Shown here: positions 8,722 to 16,352 of the stretch, one piece after another | Numbering within the stretch: position 1 is the stretch's first letter | Layout of the letters: each line of letters opens with the position of its first letter | DNA from: JALHOP01 sp964484195 | GTDB taxonomy: Bacteria > Myxococcota > XYA12-FULL-58-9 > JALHOP01 | DNA length: 64,000 nucleotides | Assembly: GCA_964484195.1 (NCBI GenBank) | Contig: CAZAER010000002.1 | Location: 1-64,000 of the forward strand | Direction of reading: 5' to 3' | Translations under genes and position numbers: made by a program | Notes under the pieces: model-generated | The model's input: the letters and a program-made list of their open reading frames with translations, nothing else | Told to the model about the DNA's origin: nothing | Database searches by the model: none

Positions 8722-10442
8722 ACTCTGCGCCACCCAATCCAATAGACGAAGGCAGGCGGGTCGGGACCGTTACGGCCACCGCTGCTCAAATGGTGACGAT
8801 GAACTTGCCGCAAGCGGGAGCTGGTTCTCCGCAGGTTCATCACGGCGAAACGGTGCCGCGTGGCGAAGTCGGCGAGTACGTTTGCTTTCCGCGCTATCAG
8901 ACCATCGTCCTGGGCAGGATTACGAGAGTAGAACTGCCTGAACGCGACCGCCTGTCCGTCGAGCCTGTCATCGGAAAACAACCGGTCGTGGAGCCGGTGG
9001 GCACGGTTTCTCTCTTAACCGACATCGACTTGCGCACCGGCGAGGTGTCCGGTGCCGTGAGCTCACCGCCACGACTCGCGACGCCTGGCTATTCTGCTTC
9101 ATCGGCGTTTCTGCAGTGGGTGCTCGAAGCAAGCATCAGGAAGAGGAGTGAAGCTTCGCCTGTCGCTTTGTGTCTCGGCGATGTTGCAGGGATCAGTAAG
9201 ACGCCCGTGCAGGTCTCGCCGGAACGTTTGTTCGGCCGGCATTGCGCAGTCCTTGGTGTCACCGGAGGGGGCAAGAGCTGGACGATCGCGCGTATTGTAG
9301 AAGAGTGCGCGAAGCATCAGGCCAAAGTTATCCTGATCGACGCGACCGGCGAATTCAAGACGCTGGACGAAAGGGTTAGGCACGTCTCCATTGGTAGCGA
9401 GCGCGACGAACCAGAGTCGTGCGAGCTCGTAGCCTGTCCTTACGACCGATTGGAAGAGAGAGATCTATTCGCGCTTTTTACTCCCTCGGGGCAATCGCAA
9501 GCACCGATCTTGAGAGAGGCAATTCTCAGTCTGAAGTTGGCTAAGTGCGACGGGCTGCCTTCCGATCTTGTGACCGACGGCTGCATCAAGAAGGCAAAGC
9601 GAGCGAAGAGAGACTTCATCGCGAGTTGCAAAGCGAACATTTCCCGAATCGAGTCACCTCGTGCTGACTTCGACATATCCTTGTTAGAGAAGCAGCTTCA
9701 ACTCGAGTGTGTGCATACAACGGCATTTGGCGACGACAAGTCGTGGGGAGATCCGGATCATCGAGCGATGGGCTACTGCATGCCCTTGGTGATGCGCGTG
9801 GCCTCGATGACGAGAGAAATGGCTTTTGCCCCTATTTTTCAGCAGCGAGAATTAAAGTCAGTCCACAAAGCCATCGAGGAATTCATAGACGATCGGCAGA
9901 CGCGAGTTCTTCGCATCTCGCTGCGCTTTCTCTCGTTCGCGCTATCGATTCGCTCGATCGTCGTCAATGCGGTGGGGCGTCATCTGCTTGAAGCAGCGCG
10001 AAATCTCGTTTTCAAGAGCAGACCGACGATCGTTGTGCTTGACGAGGCTCATCAATTCTTGGGGAAGACGCTCGGTGAAGAAGGGAGCCTCTACTCACTG
10101 GACGCATTTGACCTCGTTGCAAAGGAGGGTCGCAAGTACGGCCTCACGGTATGTTTGGCCACACAACGACCTCGCGATATCCAAGATGGTATTTTGAGCC
10201 AGATGGGCACGATGGTCGTTCACAGGCTGACGCATGGCGCTGACCGAGAAGTCGTGGAGCGTGCAGCACGGGACGTCGAGAAGTCTGTCGCGGCATTTCT
10301 GCCAACACTTGCGCCTGGGCAAGCGATGCTCCTCGGGGCCGATTTCCCCGTACCGATTCCAATCCAGATCCGCGAGCCGACCCGTCGGCCGGAGTCGAAG
10401 GGGCCAGACTATCAGAAGTTTTGGTCCGCAGGCGCCTCTTGA
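8718..10442 (+). CDS. HerA-type ATPase of SIR2-HerA defence pair
   Basis: A 574-residue HerA/FtsK-superfamily ATPase. The N-terminal ~115 residues form a HAS-barrel-like beta domain. The Walker A motif GVTGGGKS is at residues 180-187, LIDATGEF (typical of HerA) at 206-213, and Walker B VVLDEAHQF at 439-447, followed by a CLATQRPRDI sensor segment. HerA proteins form hexameric translocases that assemble with the SIR2 partner in defence complexes. The start is a GTG overlapping the SIR2 stop codon. The 3' end reaches the place where the left arm of the next attC-like repeat should be, so that repeat lacks its left outer box. Confidence 0.85.
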   Translation: MNSAPPNPIDEGRRVGTVTATAAQMVTMNLPQAGAGSPQVHHGETVPRGEVGEYVCFPRYQTIVLGRITRVELPERDRLSVEPVIGKQPVVEPVGTVSLLTDIDLRTGEVSGAVSSPPRLATPGYSASSAFLQWVLEASIRKRSEASPVALCLGDVAGISKTPVQVSPERLFGRHCAVLGVTGGGKSWTIARIVEECAKHQAKVILIDATGEFKTLDERVRHVSIGSERDEPESCELVACPYDRLEERDLFALFTPSGQSQAPILREAILSLKLAKCDGLPSDLVTDGCIKKAKRAKRDFIASCKANISRIESPRADFDISLLEKQLQLECVHTTAFGDDKSWGDPDHRAMGYCMPLVMRVASMTREMAFAPIFQQRELKSVHKAIEEFIDDRQTRVLRISLRFLSFALSIRSIVVNAVGRHLLEAARNLVFKSRPTIVVLDEAHQFLGKTLGEEGSLYSLDAFDLVAKEGRKYGLTVCLATQRPRDIQDGILSQMGTMVVHRLTHGADREVVERAARDVEKSVAAFLPTLAPGQAMLLGADFPVPIPIQIREPTRRPESKGPDYQKFWSAGAS

Positions 10443-10455
10443 CGAGACTTCCTGC

Positions 10456-10565
10456 GAAGCGCCCGAGCGCCGGCTTCACTCACGGAGTTCTAACGCGTTG
10501 CCAACCACACCGGCATGGCGCACAACTCTGCATCAGGCCGGCGACGGCCATCTTCCATATTGGCC
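10456..10565 (+). repeat. attC-like repeat lacking its left boxes
   Basis: The left remnant (CGAAGCGCCCGAGCGCCGGC), the central tip (TTGCCAACCACACCGGCATG and GCGCACAACTCTGCA) and the full right arm (GCCGGCGACGGCCATCTT, spacer, ATTGGCC at 10559-10565) are present. The right outer box is ATTGGCC rather than ATTGGGC. The same GGCC variant reappears in the left box of the next copy downstream. Confidence 0.75.
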
Positions 10566-10586
10566 GAGCCCAGACGAGGTTCCTCA

Positions 10587-10823
10587 ATGACGATTGACGA
10601 AACGCGGACGTTGGTAGCGGGTGATGTGATCGAGATTGAAGATGCCCATCGCCAACTGACGATCCAGCGACTGCGGCGCTTGGTATGGTTGGAGGCTAGT
10701 CAGGAGGCTGCCGTCCAACGAGTGCGCCAAATGGACGGTCAGAACATAACGATCTCCGACATCCAGCTCATGCAATACCGCAAGACGGGCGAACGCGATG
10801 AAAACTGGTTCAAAGCTCAGTAG
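10587..10823 (+). CDS. small hypothetical protein (78 aa)
   Basis: A 78-residue protein beginning MTIDETRTLVAGD, 22 bp after the right box of the preceding repeat; GAGG lies 6 bases before the ATG. It contains a helical, charged central part (QRLRRLVWLEASQEAAVQRV) and no signal peptide or recognised domain. It overlaps the following gene by 26 bp in another frame, so the two are probably cotranscribed within one cassette. A longer frame beginning inside the repeat is rejected as an artefact. Confidence 0.55.
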   Translation: MTIDETRTLVAGDVIEIEDAHRQLTIQRLRRLVWLEASQEAAVQRVRQMDGQNITISDIQLMQYRKTGERDENWFKAQ

Positions 10824-11847
10824 GAACCTTCGCTGGACAAGCGGCGCCGGACTCTATTGCTTGCTCTCGGCTCTTGGAACAGCGTCGGCCGCCACGACTC
10901 CGCGCAAAATTGCCGTGTTGCCGACGAAGATGTTGGACAGCGCAGCGAAGTTTGTTGAGCCCGCCGCGTTCGACGAAGCGCTGCTGGCCGCCGTCCAAGG
11001 CGTTGGCGCCTATAGCGTGGTCGGTCGCAGCGATATGGAAGCAGTGCTGGGTTTCGAACGTCAAAAAGACATTCTTGGCTGCAGCGACACCGTCTGTTTC
11101 GCCGAGATCGGTGGAGCACTCGGTGTTGAACAATTGCTCGCCGTTCAACTCGCGCGCGCGGATAGTACTTGGCTCGTCAGCGCGAAGGTTATCGACGTCA
11201 AAGCCGCGACACCGGCCGTCGTTGCGCGTCTAGCAGACAGCAGCATTCACGGAACGACTGCGCCGCTCTTGGAAGAACTGCCAGGCTTGATGCGACGTCT
11301 GCTACAGCAGACGGGCACCGCGGTTGAGGCAAAGACGGAACTGTCAGATACATCTAAAGTGGCTGACCCACGCATGGTGGTGAACCGCGTCGAGTGGGAT
11401 CGCTGTGCGGTTGGTGCTTCGCCGCAAGGCGACCAGTGCATCGGCTCCCCCAAGGCCGTCGCGTTCGATGTCGCCAATGCTTCGTGTCCATCAGGCTGGC
11501 GCCTACCCACGCGTCAGGAGGTGATGAGGCTACTTGGTGGCTGCGCGCGAAACATGATCGCTCAGCCGGCGATCCGCGTTGCGACCGACCCCTCTGCGCT
11601 CTTGGCGATCGCACGTGAGCAGGACGGACAATGCGCCCCGTGCGCGACGGATTCGCGCTGCGGGTCGATGTTCAGTGCCGATCGAGGCGAGTATTGGACA
11701 AGTTCTGTAGGAGTGACGACCAACATCTCGTTGAAGGCCGGCTACCTTTGGCGTGCTCGCTTTAGCGATGGCGAACTGCATCTCGCACGCGACAAATCAC
11801 CGGCTATGGTGAGATGCGTTCGCGACTCAACGTCGTCCTTTCGGTGA
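10798..11847 (+). CDS. exported LpoB/CsgG-like protein with C-terminal DUF1566 domain
   Basis: A 349-residue exported protein. It has a signal peptide (basic start, hydrophobic core to about residue 31, cleavage near ASA). Residues 35-175 begin with KIAVLPTK and contain SVVGRSDMEAVLGFE and CFAEIGGALGVEQLLAVQ, the pattern of CsgG/LpoB-like proteins that fold as periplasmic alpha/beta domains. The C-terminal part carries DUF1566 (Lcl) motifs: CPSGWRLPTRQEVMRLL, EYWTSS and a final MVRCVR, with several Cys. The two-domain combination is uncommon in my experience. The start is uncertain because it overlaps the small upstream gene. It ends 32 bp before the next attC-like repeat. Confidence 0.65.
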   Translation: MKTGSKLSRNLRWTSGAGLYCLLSALGTASAATTPRKIAVLPTKMLDSAAKFVEPAAFDEALLAAVQGVGAYSVVGRSDMEAVLGFERQKDILGCSDTVCFAEIGGALGVEQLLAVQLARADSTWLVSAKVIDVKAATPAVVARLADSSIHGTTAPLLEELPGLMRRLLQQTGTAVEAKTELSDTSKVADPRMVVNRVEWDRCAVGASPQGDQCIGSPKAVAFDVANASCPSGWRLPTRQEVMRLLGGCARNMIAQPAIRVATDPSALLAIAREQDGQCAPCATDSRCGSMFSADRGEYWTSSVGVTTNISLKAGYLWRARFSDGELHLARDKSPAMVRCVRDSTSSFR

Positions 11848-11879
11848 CGAGAGCCCGAGAGGGACGGCGAGACAAGGTC

Positions 11880-12021
11880 GGCCAATCCAAGATGGCCGCA
11901 AAGCTCGCGCGAAACGCGCGAGTCGCCGGCTTCACTCGCGGAGCCCTAGCGCGTAGCAAAGCACATCGGCATAGCGCACAACTCTTCACCAAGCCGGCGA
12001 CGGCCATCTTTCACATTGGGC
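11880..12021 (+). repeat. attC-like repeat, complete
   Basis: Left outer box GGCCAAT 11880-11886, 2-nt spacer, inner box AAGATGGCC. A perfect 8-bp internal hairpin follows (CTCGCGCG 11904-11911 with CGCGCGAG 11915-11922). The right arm holds GCCGGCGAC, GGCCATCTT, a 4-nt spacer and outer box ATTGGGC at 12015-12021. The left extension reads TTGGCCGA when reverse-complemented, matching the right end of the preceding copy (10560-10567) including its GGCC variant, whereas its own right end has GGGC. Confidence 0.85.
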
Positions 12022-12027
12022 GACCGC

Positions 12028-12663
12028 ATGCCTCACCTGATCGAAAGCATCAGAACTACGCGAGTCAGTGATTGCGTCCAGCGGCTAAGAAGCGCTCACC
12101 TATTCATGAGTCGCCGTGCACGAGAAGCCACTCAATTACTCGCTAGCCTCGACTTGGCGACCTGGGGGTCGAAGGCGAAGCGATGCGAGGTGGATTTAAA
12201 GTCACGCTCGAACGACGAGTGTCCTCGAGACATCGGAAAACCTGCGGAAGGTCTGATCGAGACAATCAACATGTGTGCGTCGCTTGAGCGCATGTTTGAT
12301 GTTCTCGCGTGGCTCGAGACAAAGGGCGGGCACCAAAGGGTGGGCGTCTGTCATCCGACGACAAGCAGTGGTCCCGGTGAGACCGATATCGTCCTGGTTG
12401 ATGAACACGACGAGCGAACAATGTTGATCGAAGTCTGTGACGTGGTGTCGTCGAAGGACGGGAACAACAAGGAACTCCGGACACTCAAAGCGCTTGGCTG
12501 CGAGGTCGCCTGGCCCATCGACAGTGCCGAGCGACTTGTCGCGACCACGCCAGAGTTTGCTAGTTGGCTTCGCAGAACTCGCAGGTCGGGTGCGCGCTGC
12601 TCCTATGAGCCGGTCTTCGAGCGAACCGGACAGACCACTGTCCTGCGTGTCAGCCCTCGGTAG
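12028..12663 (+). CDS. cassette protein of unknown function, possibly nuclease-like
   Basis: A 211-residue soluble protein starting MPHLIESIR, 6 bp after the right outer box of the preceding repeat; a TTG 12 bp upstream lies inside that box and is a less likely start. Residues around 110-145 read GPGETDIVLVDEHDERTMLIEVCD, a strand-turn-strand with D and IEV that resembles a PD-(D/E)xK nuclease core, but the expected Lys is Cys, so activity is doubtful. The C-terminus is Arg-rich. It is the sole gene of its cassette. Confidence 0.5.
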   Translation: MPHLIESIRTTRVSDCVQRLRSAHLFMSRRAREATQLLASLDLATWGSKAKRCEVDLKSRSNDECPRDIGKPAEGLIETINMCASLERMFDVLAWLETKGGHQRVGVCHPTTSSGPGETDIVLVDEHDERTMLIEVCDVVSSKDGNNKELRTLKALGCEVAWPIDSAERLVATTPEFASWLRRTRRSGARCSYEPVFERTGQTTVLRVSPR

Positions 12664-12670
12664 ACTGGTC

Positions 12671-12821
12671 GCCCAATCCAAGATGGCCGCAGGAGTCGCG
12701 GCGAAACGCCGCGACTCACCGTGCACACTGCATCACTCATGAAGTTCTAAACCGTTGCGGGCCACACCGGCATAGCGCACAACTCTGCAGTTGCCGGCGA
12801 CGGCCATCTTTCACATTGGGC
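12671..12821 (+). repeat. attC-like repeat, complete
   Basis: Left outer box GCCCAAT 12671-12677, inner box AAGATGGCC. A perfect 9-bp internal hairpin GTCGCGGCG (12695-12703) pairs with CGCCGCGAC (12707-12715). The central GAAGTT/AACTC tip is followed by GCCGGCGAC, GGCCATCTT and outer box ATTGGGC 12815-12821. The left extension reverse-complements to TTGGGCGACC, identical over 10 bases to the right end of the preceding copy; its own right end is TTGGGCGCTC. Confidence 0.85.
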
Positions 12822-12862
12822 GCTCGCCTGTGACAACCCTTAAGAAGCCCCAGACTCCATCA

Positions 12863-13393
12863 ATGAAGGTCGAACAGACGGCTTTCTTCCTCGTCCGAGC
12901 GACAGCCGAACACTTCATCAGGAGATCGAAGGAGTCCGACAGTACCGCCCACGACGACCTCGCTGCTCTTTCATTCGGTGCGTTCGCGCTGGAGGGGTAC
13001 CTCAACATGCTCGGCGCTCACCACGTCTCCTGCTGGTCGGAGATCGAGAAAGGCCTGAATCCCGAAGGCAAGCTCTCGCTGCTCGCAGAAATTGTGCGCT
13101 TCAAGTTCGAATTCGGAGCTCGTCCATTTCAAAGCTTCCGTGACGTTTTCAAGTATCGCAACGCGTTCTCTCACCCTAAGCTAGAAACGAAATCGGGCGA
13201 CCTAAAGCCCGTCGGTGACGGGAAGTATGTCTTCGAGGGCTGGGTCGGACTGTTGCAGAGCAGAGGCGGCCGATGTCTGGCCGAAGACGCAGTAGCGATG
13301 ATCGACGCAATCGAGAGCCAGTTAGTCGAGTCGGCGCAGGTTTTTACGCACCAAAGAGCAAAGACACCGAAGCATCATCCTCAGTCCAAATGA
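12863..13393 (+). CDS. HEPN-like protein
   Basis: A 176-residue all-helical protein, taking the ATG of MKVEQTAFFL; a GTG at 12830 in the same frame would add 11 residues. Residues 99-104 read RNAFSH, fitting the R-x4-H signature of HEPN domains, which bind or cleave RNA in toxin-antitoxin, restriction and abortive-infection systems. Helices before it (HDDLAALSFGAFALEGYLNM) fit the expected four-helix bundle. A second HEPN-like gene starts 15 bp downstream in the same cassette. A CRISPR-like or MNT partner is absent. The motif is short, so the assignment is moderate. Confidence 0.55.
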   Translation: MKVEQTAFFLVRATAEHFIRRSKESDSTAHDDLAALSFGAFALEGYLNMLGAHHVSCWSEIEKGLNPEGKLSLLAEIVRFKFEFGARPFQSFRDVFKYRNAFSHPKLETKSGDLKPVGDGKYVFEGWVGLLQSRGGRCLAEDAVAMIDAIESQLVESAQVFTHQRAKTPKHHPQSK

Positions 13394-13408
13394 AATAGGG
13401 GGCCTGCG

Positions 13409-14191
13409 TTGGTCACTCCCTCCGAGCTAGCGAGCTTCATCGATCTTGCCTTTCCGGCAGCCAAACCGAGTGCTGCAAGGCAGCCGTTCGAACTCGGTCG
13501 CAACTACGCTTCTACGGTCGCCGCAATTGCGGAGATGGCGGAAGATCTAGTGCGTTCACACTTCACGCATTCCGCTAAAGACTACATCGAGTTTCGCGCT
13601 GCGCTTGCCGCGTTGAAGACAGCAGTGCGCCAATGGCAGTCCGGAGAGCACGCATACGGGGTCGGTCGCGTACACATGAACGACGACCGCAACGCAGTCG
13701 TAGTCATGCGTGACACTTTGGAAAGATGCGCCGATAGCGTGCCGCTAGCATCGGAGCGGGAGTTCGACTTTGTCGCCGATGAAGACCTCAGGGTCGACCT
13801 GCAGAGAGACATGGAGACTGCGCGGCGCGCACTAAATTCGGGGGAGTGGAAGACGGCCACAGTGTTTGCAGGCGTCACGATGGAGACCCTTCTTCTTGCC
13901 GGCTTGCAGCGCCTAGCTGCCGTCGACGCCTCCAAGTTCGCGAAGGCTCAAGAGGTAGATCAGCGGCCGATCGAGAGGTGGACGCTTGAGCAGCTTCTCT
14001 CGGCGGCGGAGAAGGTCGGGCTCTTGACGGAGACGACCTTGAACAATGCTCGCACGGTGCAACAGTTTCGCAACTTCATCCATCCGGGCAAGGCCCAACG
14101 TCTGCAGCAGAAGTGCGATCGGGGCACATCATTCATTGCGGTTGGCACCGTCGATCGCGTTGCCCGCGATGTGAAGACGGTCTTTGCCTAG
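13409..14191 (+). CDS. HEPN-like protein, second of pair
   Basis: A 260-residue soluble helical protein. It starts with TTG, supported by GGGGG 5-9 bases upstream and a 15-bp gap from the first HEPN-like gene. Near the C-terminus, residues 220-226 read FRNFIHP, a form of the RN-x-x-H motif found in many HEPN-like proteins; ATVFAGVTMETLLLAGLQRL at 150-169 is a predicted helix typical of these bundles. It may act with the upstream protein as a two-component RNase or RNase-inhibitor unit, which is inference. It ends 15 bp before the next attC-like repeat. Confidence 0.55.
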   Translation: MVTPSELASFIDLAFPAAKPSAARQPFELGRNYASTVAAIAEMAEDLVRSHFTHSAKDYIEFRAALAALKTAVRQWQSGEHAYGVGRVHMNDDRNAVVVMRDTLERCADSVPLASEREFDFVADEDLRVDLQRDMETARRALNSGEWKTATVFAGVTMETLLLAGLQRLAAVDASKFAKAQEVDQRPIERWTLEQLLSAAEKVGLLTETTLNNARTVQQFRNFIHPGKAQRLQQKCDRGTSFIAVGTVDRVARDVKTVFA

Positions 14192-14206
14192 TCCCCACGT
14201 AGTCGC

Positions 14207-14351
14207 GCCCAATCCAAGATGGCCGCAGAGCCTCGCGTCGAAGCGCCGCAAGGTCGCCGGCTTCACTCGCGGAGTTCTTGGCCGTTGCCAACCACACCGG
14301 CATAGCGCACAACTCTGCCGAGGCCGGCGACGGCCATCTTTCACATTGGGC
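14207..14351 (+). repeat. attC-like repeat, complete
   Basis: Left outer box GCCCAAT 14207-14213, inner box AAGATGGCC, an imperfect internal hairpin (CTCGCGTCGAAGCGCCGCAAG), central tip, right inner box GGCCATCTT and outer box ATTGGGC 14345-14351. The left extension reverse-complements to TTGGGCGC, matching 8 bases of the preceding copy's right end, against 7 for its own right end (TTGGGCGG). Confidence 0.85.
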
Positions 14352-14414
14352 GGCGGCGCACCCCCGGCGGAGATTGCCCGCAAGAACGAGGCCCACGAAA
14401 ATCGGAGTCCAGTG

Positions 14415-14699
14415 ATGAGGCAGCACCTATTGTTCGTCGCAGCTGCACTGCTCAGCACGAACTCTTGTGGTGACACGAAGCCGCAGGAGATCGACCGTTC
14501 GTGTGTCGTTGCTGCCGACTGCGCGCCCAAAAACTTCGCCACCTGCTGTGGTGCGAGATCTACGTGCGTGAACGCTGCGTTTGAACCCGAGAAGCGCGAC
14601 TTGGAATGCGGTCCCTATATCCCGCCATGCGTTGCGGTGCTGCCATTCGAGTGCCAGTGCATCGACGGTTCTTGTGAGGACGTGGAGACCGTTCCGTGA
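14415..14699 (+). CDS. small cysteine-rich lipoprotein
   Basis: A 94-residue protein beginning MRQHLLFVAAALLSTNSCG, a lipoprotein signal with lipidation Cys at residue 18. The mature part has about twelve Cys, including CAPKNFATCCG, ECGPYIPPC and ECQCIDGSC, suggesting a disulphide-rich fold held outside the cytoplasm. I do not recognise a family. The start is 63 bp after the preceding repeat and the stop overlaps the GTG of the pentapeptide-repeat gene by 4 bp. Two other small Cys-rich lipoproteins in this region also sit beside attC-like repeats. Confidence 0.65.
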   Translation: MRQHLLFVAAALLSTNSCGDTKPQEIDRSCVVAADCAPKNFATCCGARSTCVNAAFEPEKRDLECGPYIPPCVAVLPFECQCIDGSCEDVETVP

Positions 14700-15178
14700 G
14701 CGTGACGGACGGAACCGAACGATTCCAGAACCGCCTAACGATTCGCTCGCTATCTGGCGCTGTTCTCTTCGACGGTGACGTCGACGCAATTGAACCGCAG
14801 CTTTGCGGCCTCGATCTGAGTGAAGCGCGCCTTACCGGTGCTGATCTTCAATTCGCAAACATGCAAGGCACGATTCTTCGGAAGGCCGATCTGTACTGGG
14901 CTCACTGCCAGAAAGCCGATCTGACCGGAGCGCGCCTCGATGCCGCCGACCTCCGCGGCGCTGACCTATCGAACGCGAAGCTGGTCAACGCCTCGCTGAT
15001 CGGTGCTGACCTGAGGAACGACAACGTCGGTGGATCCACCAATCTTTGTGGTGCCGACCTAACCGGCGCGGAGCTCCGACACGCGAATCTCACCGGCGCG
15101 CTTTACGACGCTTCGACCCGTTTCCCGATCGGCTTCTACCCGGACAGGAACGGTCTGCGGCTCGAGCACGAGAAGTAG
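14696..15178 (+). CDS. pentapeptide-repeat protein
   Basis: A 160-residue cytoplasmic protein whose residues ~40-145 consist of A(D/N)LxX pentapeptide repeats (LDLSEARLTGADLQFANMQG, ARLDAADLRGADLSNAKLVN). This forms a right-handed quadrilateral beta-helix. Family members include Qnr/MfpA-type DNA mimics that protect gyrase, but most are of unknown function; the repeats here are short and there is no recognisable Qnr loop. GTG start overlapping the lipoprotein stop, implying cotranslation within one cassette. It ends 2 bp before the next attC-like repeat. Confidence 0.8.
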   Translation: MSVTDGTERFQNRLTIRSLSGAVLFDGDVDAIEPQLCGLDLSEARLTGADLQFANMQGTILRKADLYWAHCQKADLTGARLDAADLRGADLSNAKLVNASLIGADLRNDNVGGSTNLCGADLTGAELRHANLTGALYDASTRFPIGFYPDRNGLRLEHEK

Positions 15179-15180
15179 CC

Positions 15181-15326
15181 GCCCAATCCAAGATGGCCGC
15201 AAAGCCTCGCGTCGAAGCGCCGCGAGTCGCCGGCTTCACTCGCGCAGTTCTAGCCCGTTGCGCACCACACCGGTTTAGCGCACACCATCTGCACCAGGCC
15301 GGCGACGGCCATCTTTCACATTGGGC
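15181..15326 (+). repeat. attC-like repeat, complete
   Basis: Left outer box GCCCAAT 15181-15187, inner box AAGATGGCC, internal hairpin CTCGCGTCGAAGCGCCGCGAG, stem GTCGCCGGC with GCCGGCGAC, tip GTTGCGC/GCGCAC, right inner box GGCCATCTT and outer box ATTGGGC 15320-15326. The left extension reverse-complements to TTGGGCGGC, matching 9 bases of the preceding copy's right end but only 7 of its own. Confidence 0.85.
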
Positions 15327-15357
15327 GACCCTCATTTCTCGGGCATCCGCGGCCCAG

Positions 15358-15385
15358 GCAGTTCTAGCCTGGTGCAAACCAGCGG
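15358..15385 (+). repeat. fragment of attC-like repeat tip
   Basis: GCAGTTCTAGCC followed by TGGTGCAAACCAGCGG repeats the tip of the complete copy just upstream (GCAGTTCTAGCCCGTTGCGC then ACCACACCGG). It is only 31 bp from that copy's right end, and may be the remains of a partial duplication or of a removed cassette. Confidence 0.4.
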
Positions 15386-15390
15386 CCCTC

Positions 15391-16182
15391 TCAGCTCCGC
15401 TCCTTGAGCCACGCCGCCACGTCGATGCTGGTTGCGACCTGGCATCCTTCGATAGCTGCGAGGAGCAGAGCGCGGTTAGTGTCGCGGGGTACGCGCAGAC
15501 CGACGTCGACGCCCGCGTCGCCTCTGTGTTTGGGATACACCAGCACCTCGTGTCCTGGGCGGGTGATTTGCGCGACGAACGAGTCGACGCTGGTGTCAGG
15601 CACGGAGAAGCTCAAGTCGAGCATGCCGTCGTTGCGATCGGGCACGAGCGCGCTCTCGTCATCATTGAAGACGCGACCGTTGAAGTAGTCGGTGAGGACG
15701 GTAAATGAGTTCAATCCCAGTGCGTGTTCCAGGACGCGGAGAATCTCGGACGTGTAGGCGTGGCGAAACTCGCAGAGTCCGTTTTTCTTCAGTTGCGTTG
15801 CCGTGTGCTCGTACAGAGCCCACAGCTCTGGGCCTGCGGCGTGGAGCGATGTGAGCAATAGGCGAATTTTCGCATCGGGGAGCATAGGACCAAGAAGCGG
15901 ATACATCTTGAGGGGCGTGTTGTTCGCTTTGACGATGCACGTGAGGCTTGCATACGCTTGGCGGACCTCGGCTTCAGTCCGTCCGAACGCTTCGGCGTAC
16001 GTGGCAACGCCCTTCTCGGCATCGATGGGCCGGCTGTCATGCCATGGAGGAACAGGAAAGCGCTTGCTCGCGACGGACCAACCGTCCTCTTTGAGGCAGC
16101 CAATAAACGCGTCGACCTGTGCCTTCATATCGGCAGGGACGGCGGCTGCTGGACTAGACCGCAAAATCGATAGAACGCGCAT
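15391..16182 (-). CDS. hypothetical protein (263 aa), antisense in its cassette
   Basis: A 263-residue soluble protein beginning MRVLSILRSSPAAAVP. I do not recognise a family; the C-terminal part has alternating strands (EVLVYPKHRGDAGVDVGLRVP) and the middle is helical. It is the only gene between two complete attC-like repeats and is transcribed against the array direction, so it must carry its own promoter, as reversed genes in integron cassettes do. Its upstream region (16183-16352) has no strong promoter match that I can identify. Confidence 0.6.
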   Translation of the reverse strand: MRVLSILRSSPAAAVPADMKAQVDAFIGCLKEDGWSVASKRFPVPPWHDSRPIDAEKGVATYAEAFGRTEAEVRQAYASLTCIVKANNTPLKMYPLLGPMLPDAKIRLLLTSLHAAGPELWALYEHTATQLKKNGLCEFRHAYTSEILRVLEHALGLNSFTVLTDYFNGRVFNDDESALVPDRNDGMLDLSFSVPDTSVDSFVAQITRPGHEVLVYPKHRGDAGVDVGLRVPRDTNRALLLAAIEGCQVATSIDVAAWLKERS

Positions 16183-16352
16183 TTTTCAAGTCCGTGTTGT
16201 CCTGCTTATCGGCACGGGGCGCCGGCGTGTTGCGTCGTCAGTTGAACCGGCTCTGCACCCGAAACCATTGCCCAATAGAACAGTGACCCGGTCGCGCCCG
16301 TGGCTGCATCGCACCGCATGACCTTTCCTGTGTTCCAGCGTACCCCGCCGTC

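Noticed and set aside
10515..10586. N-terminal extensions of cassette genes into attC-like repeats (also at 12791 and 14184)
   Set aside because: These extensions translate the repeat itself; downstream starts have better ribosome binding sites or signal peptides.
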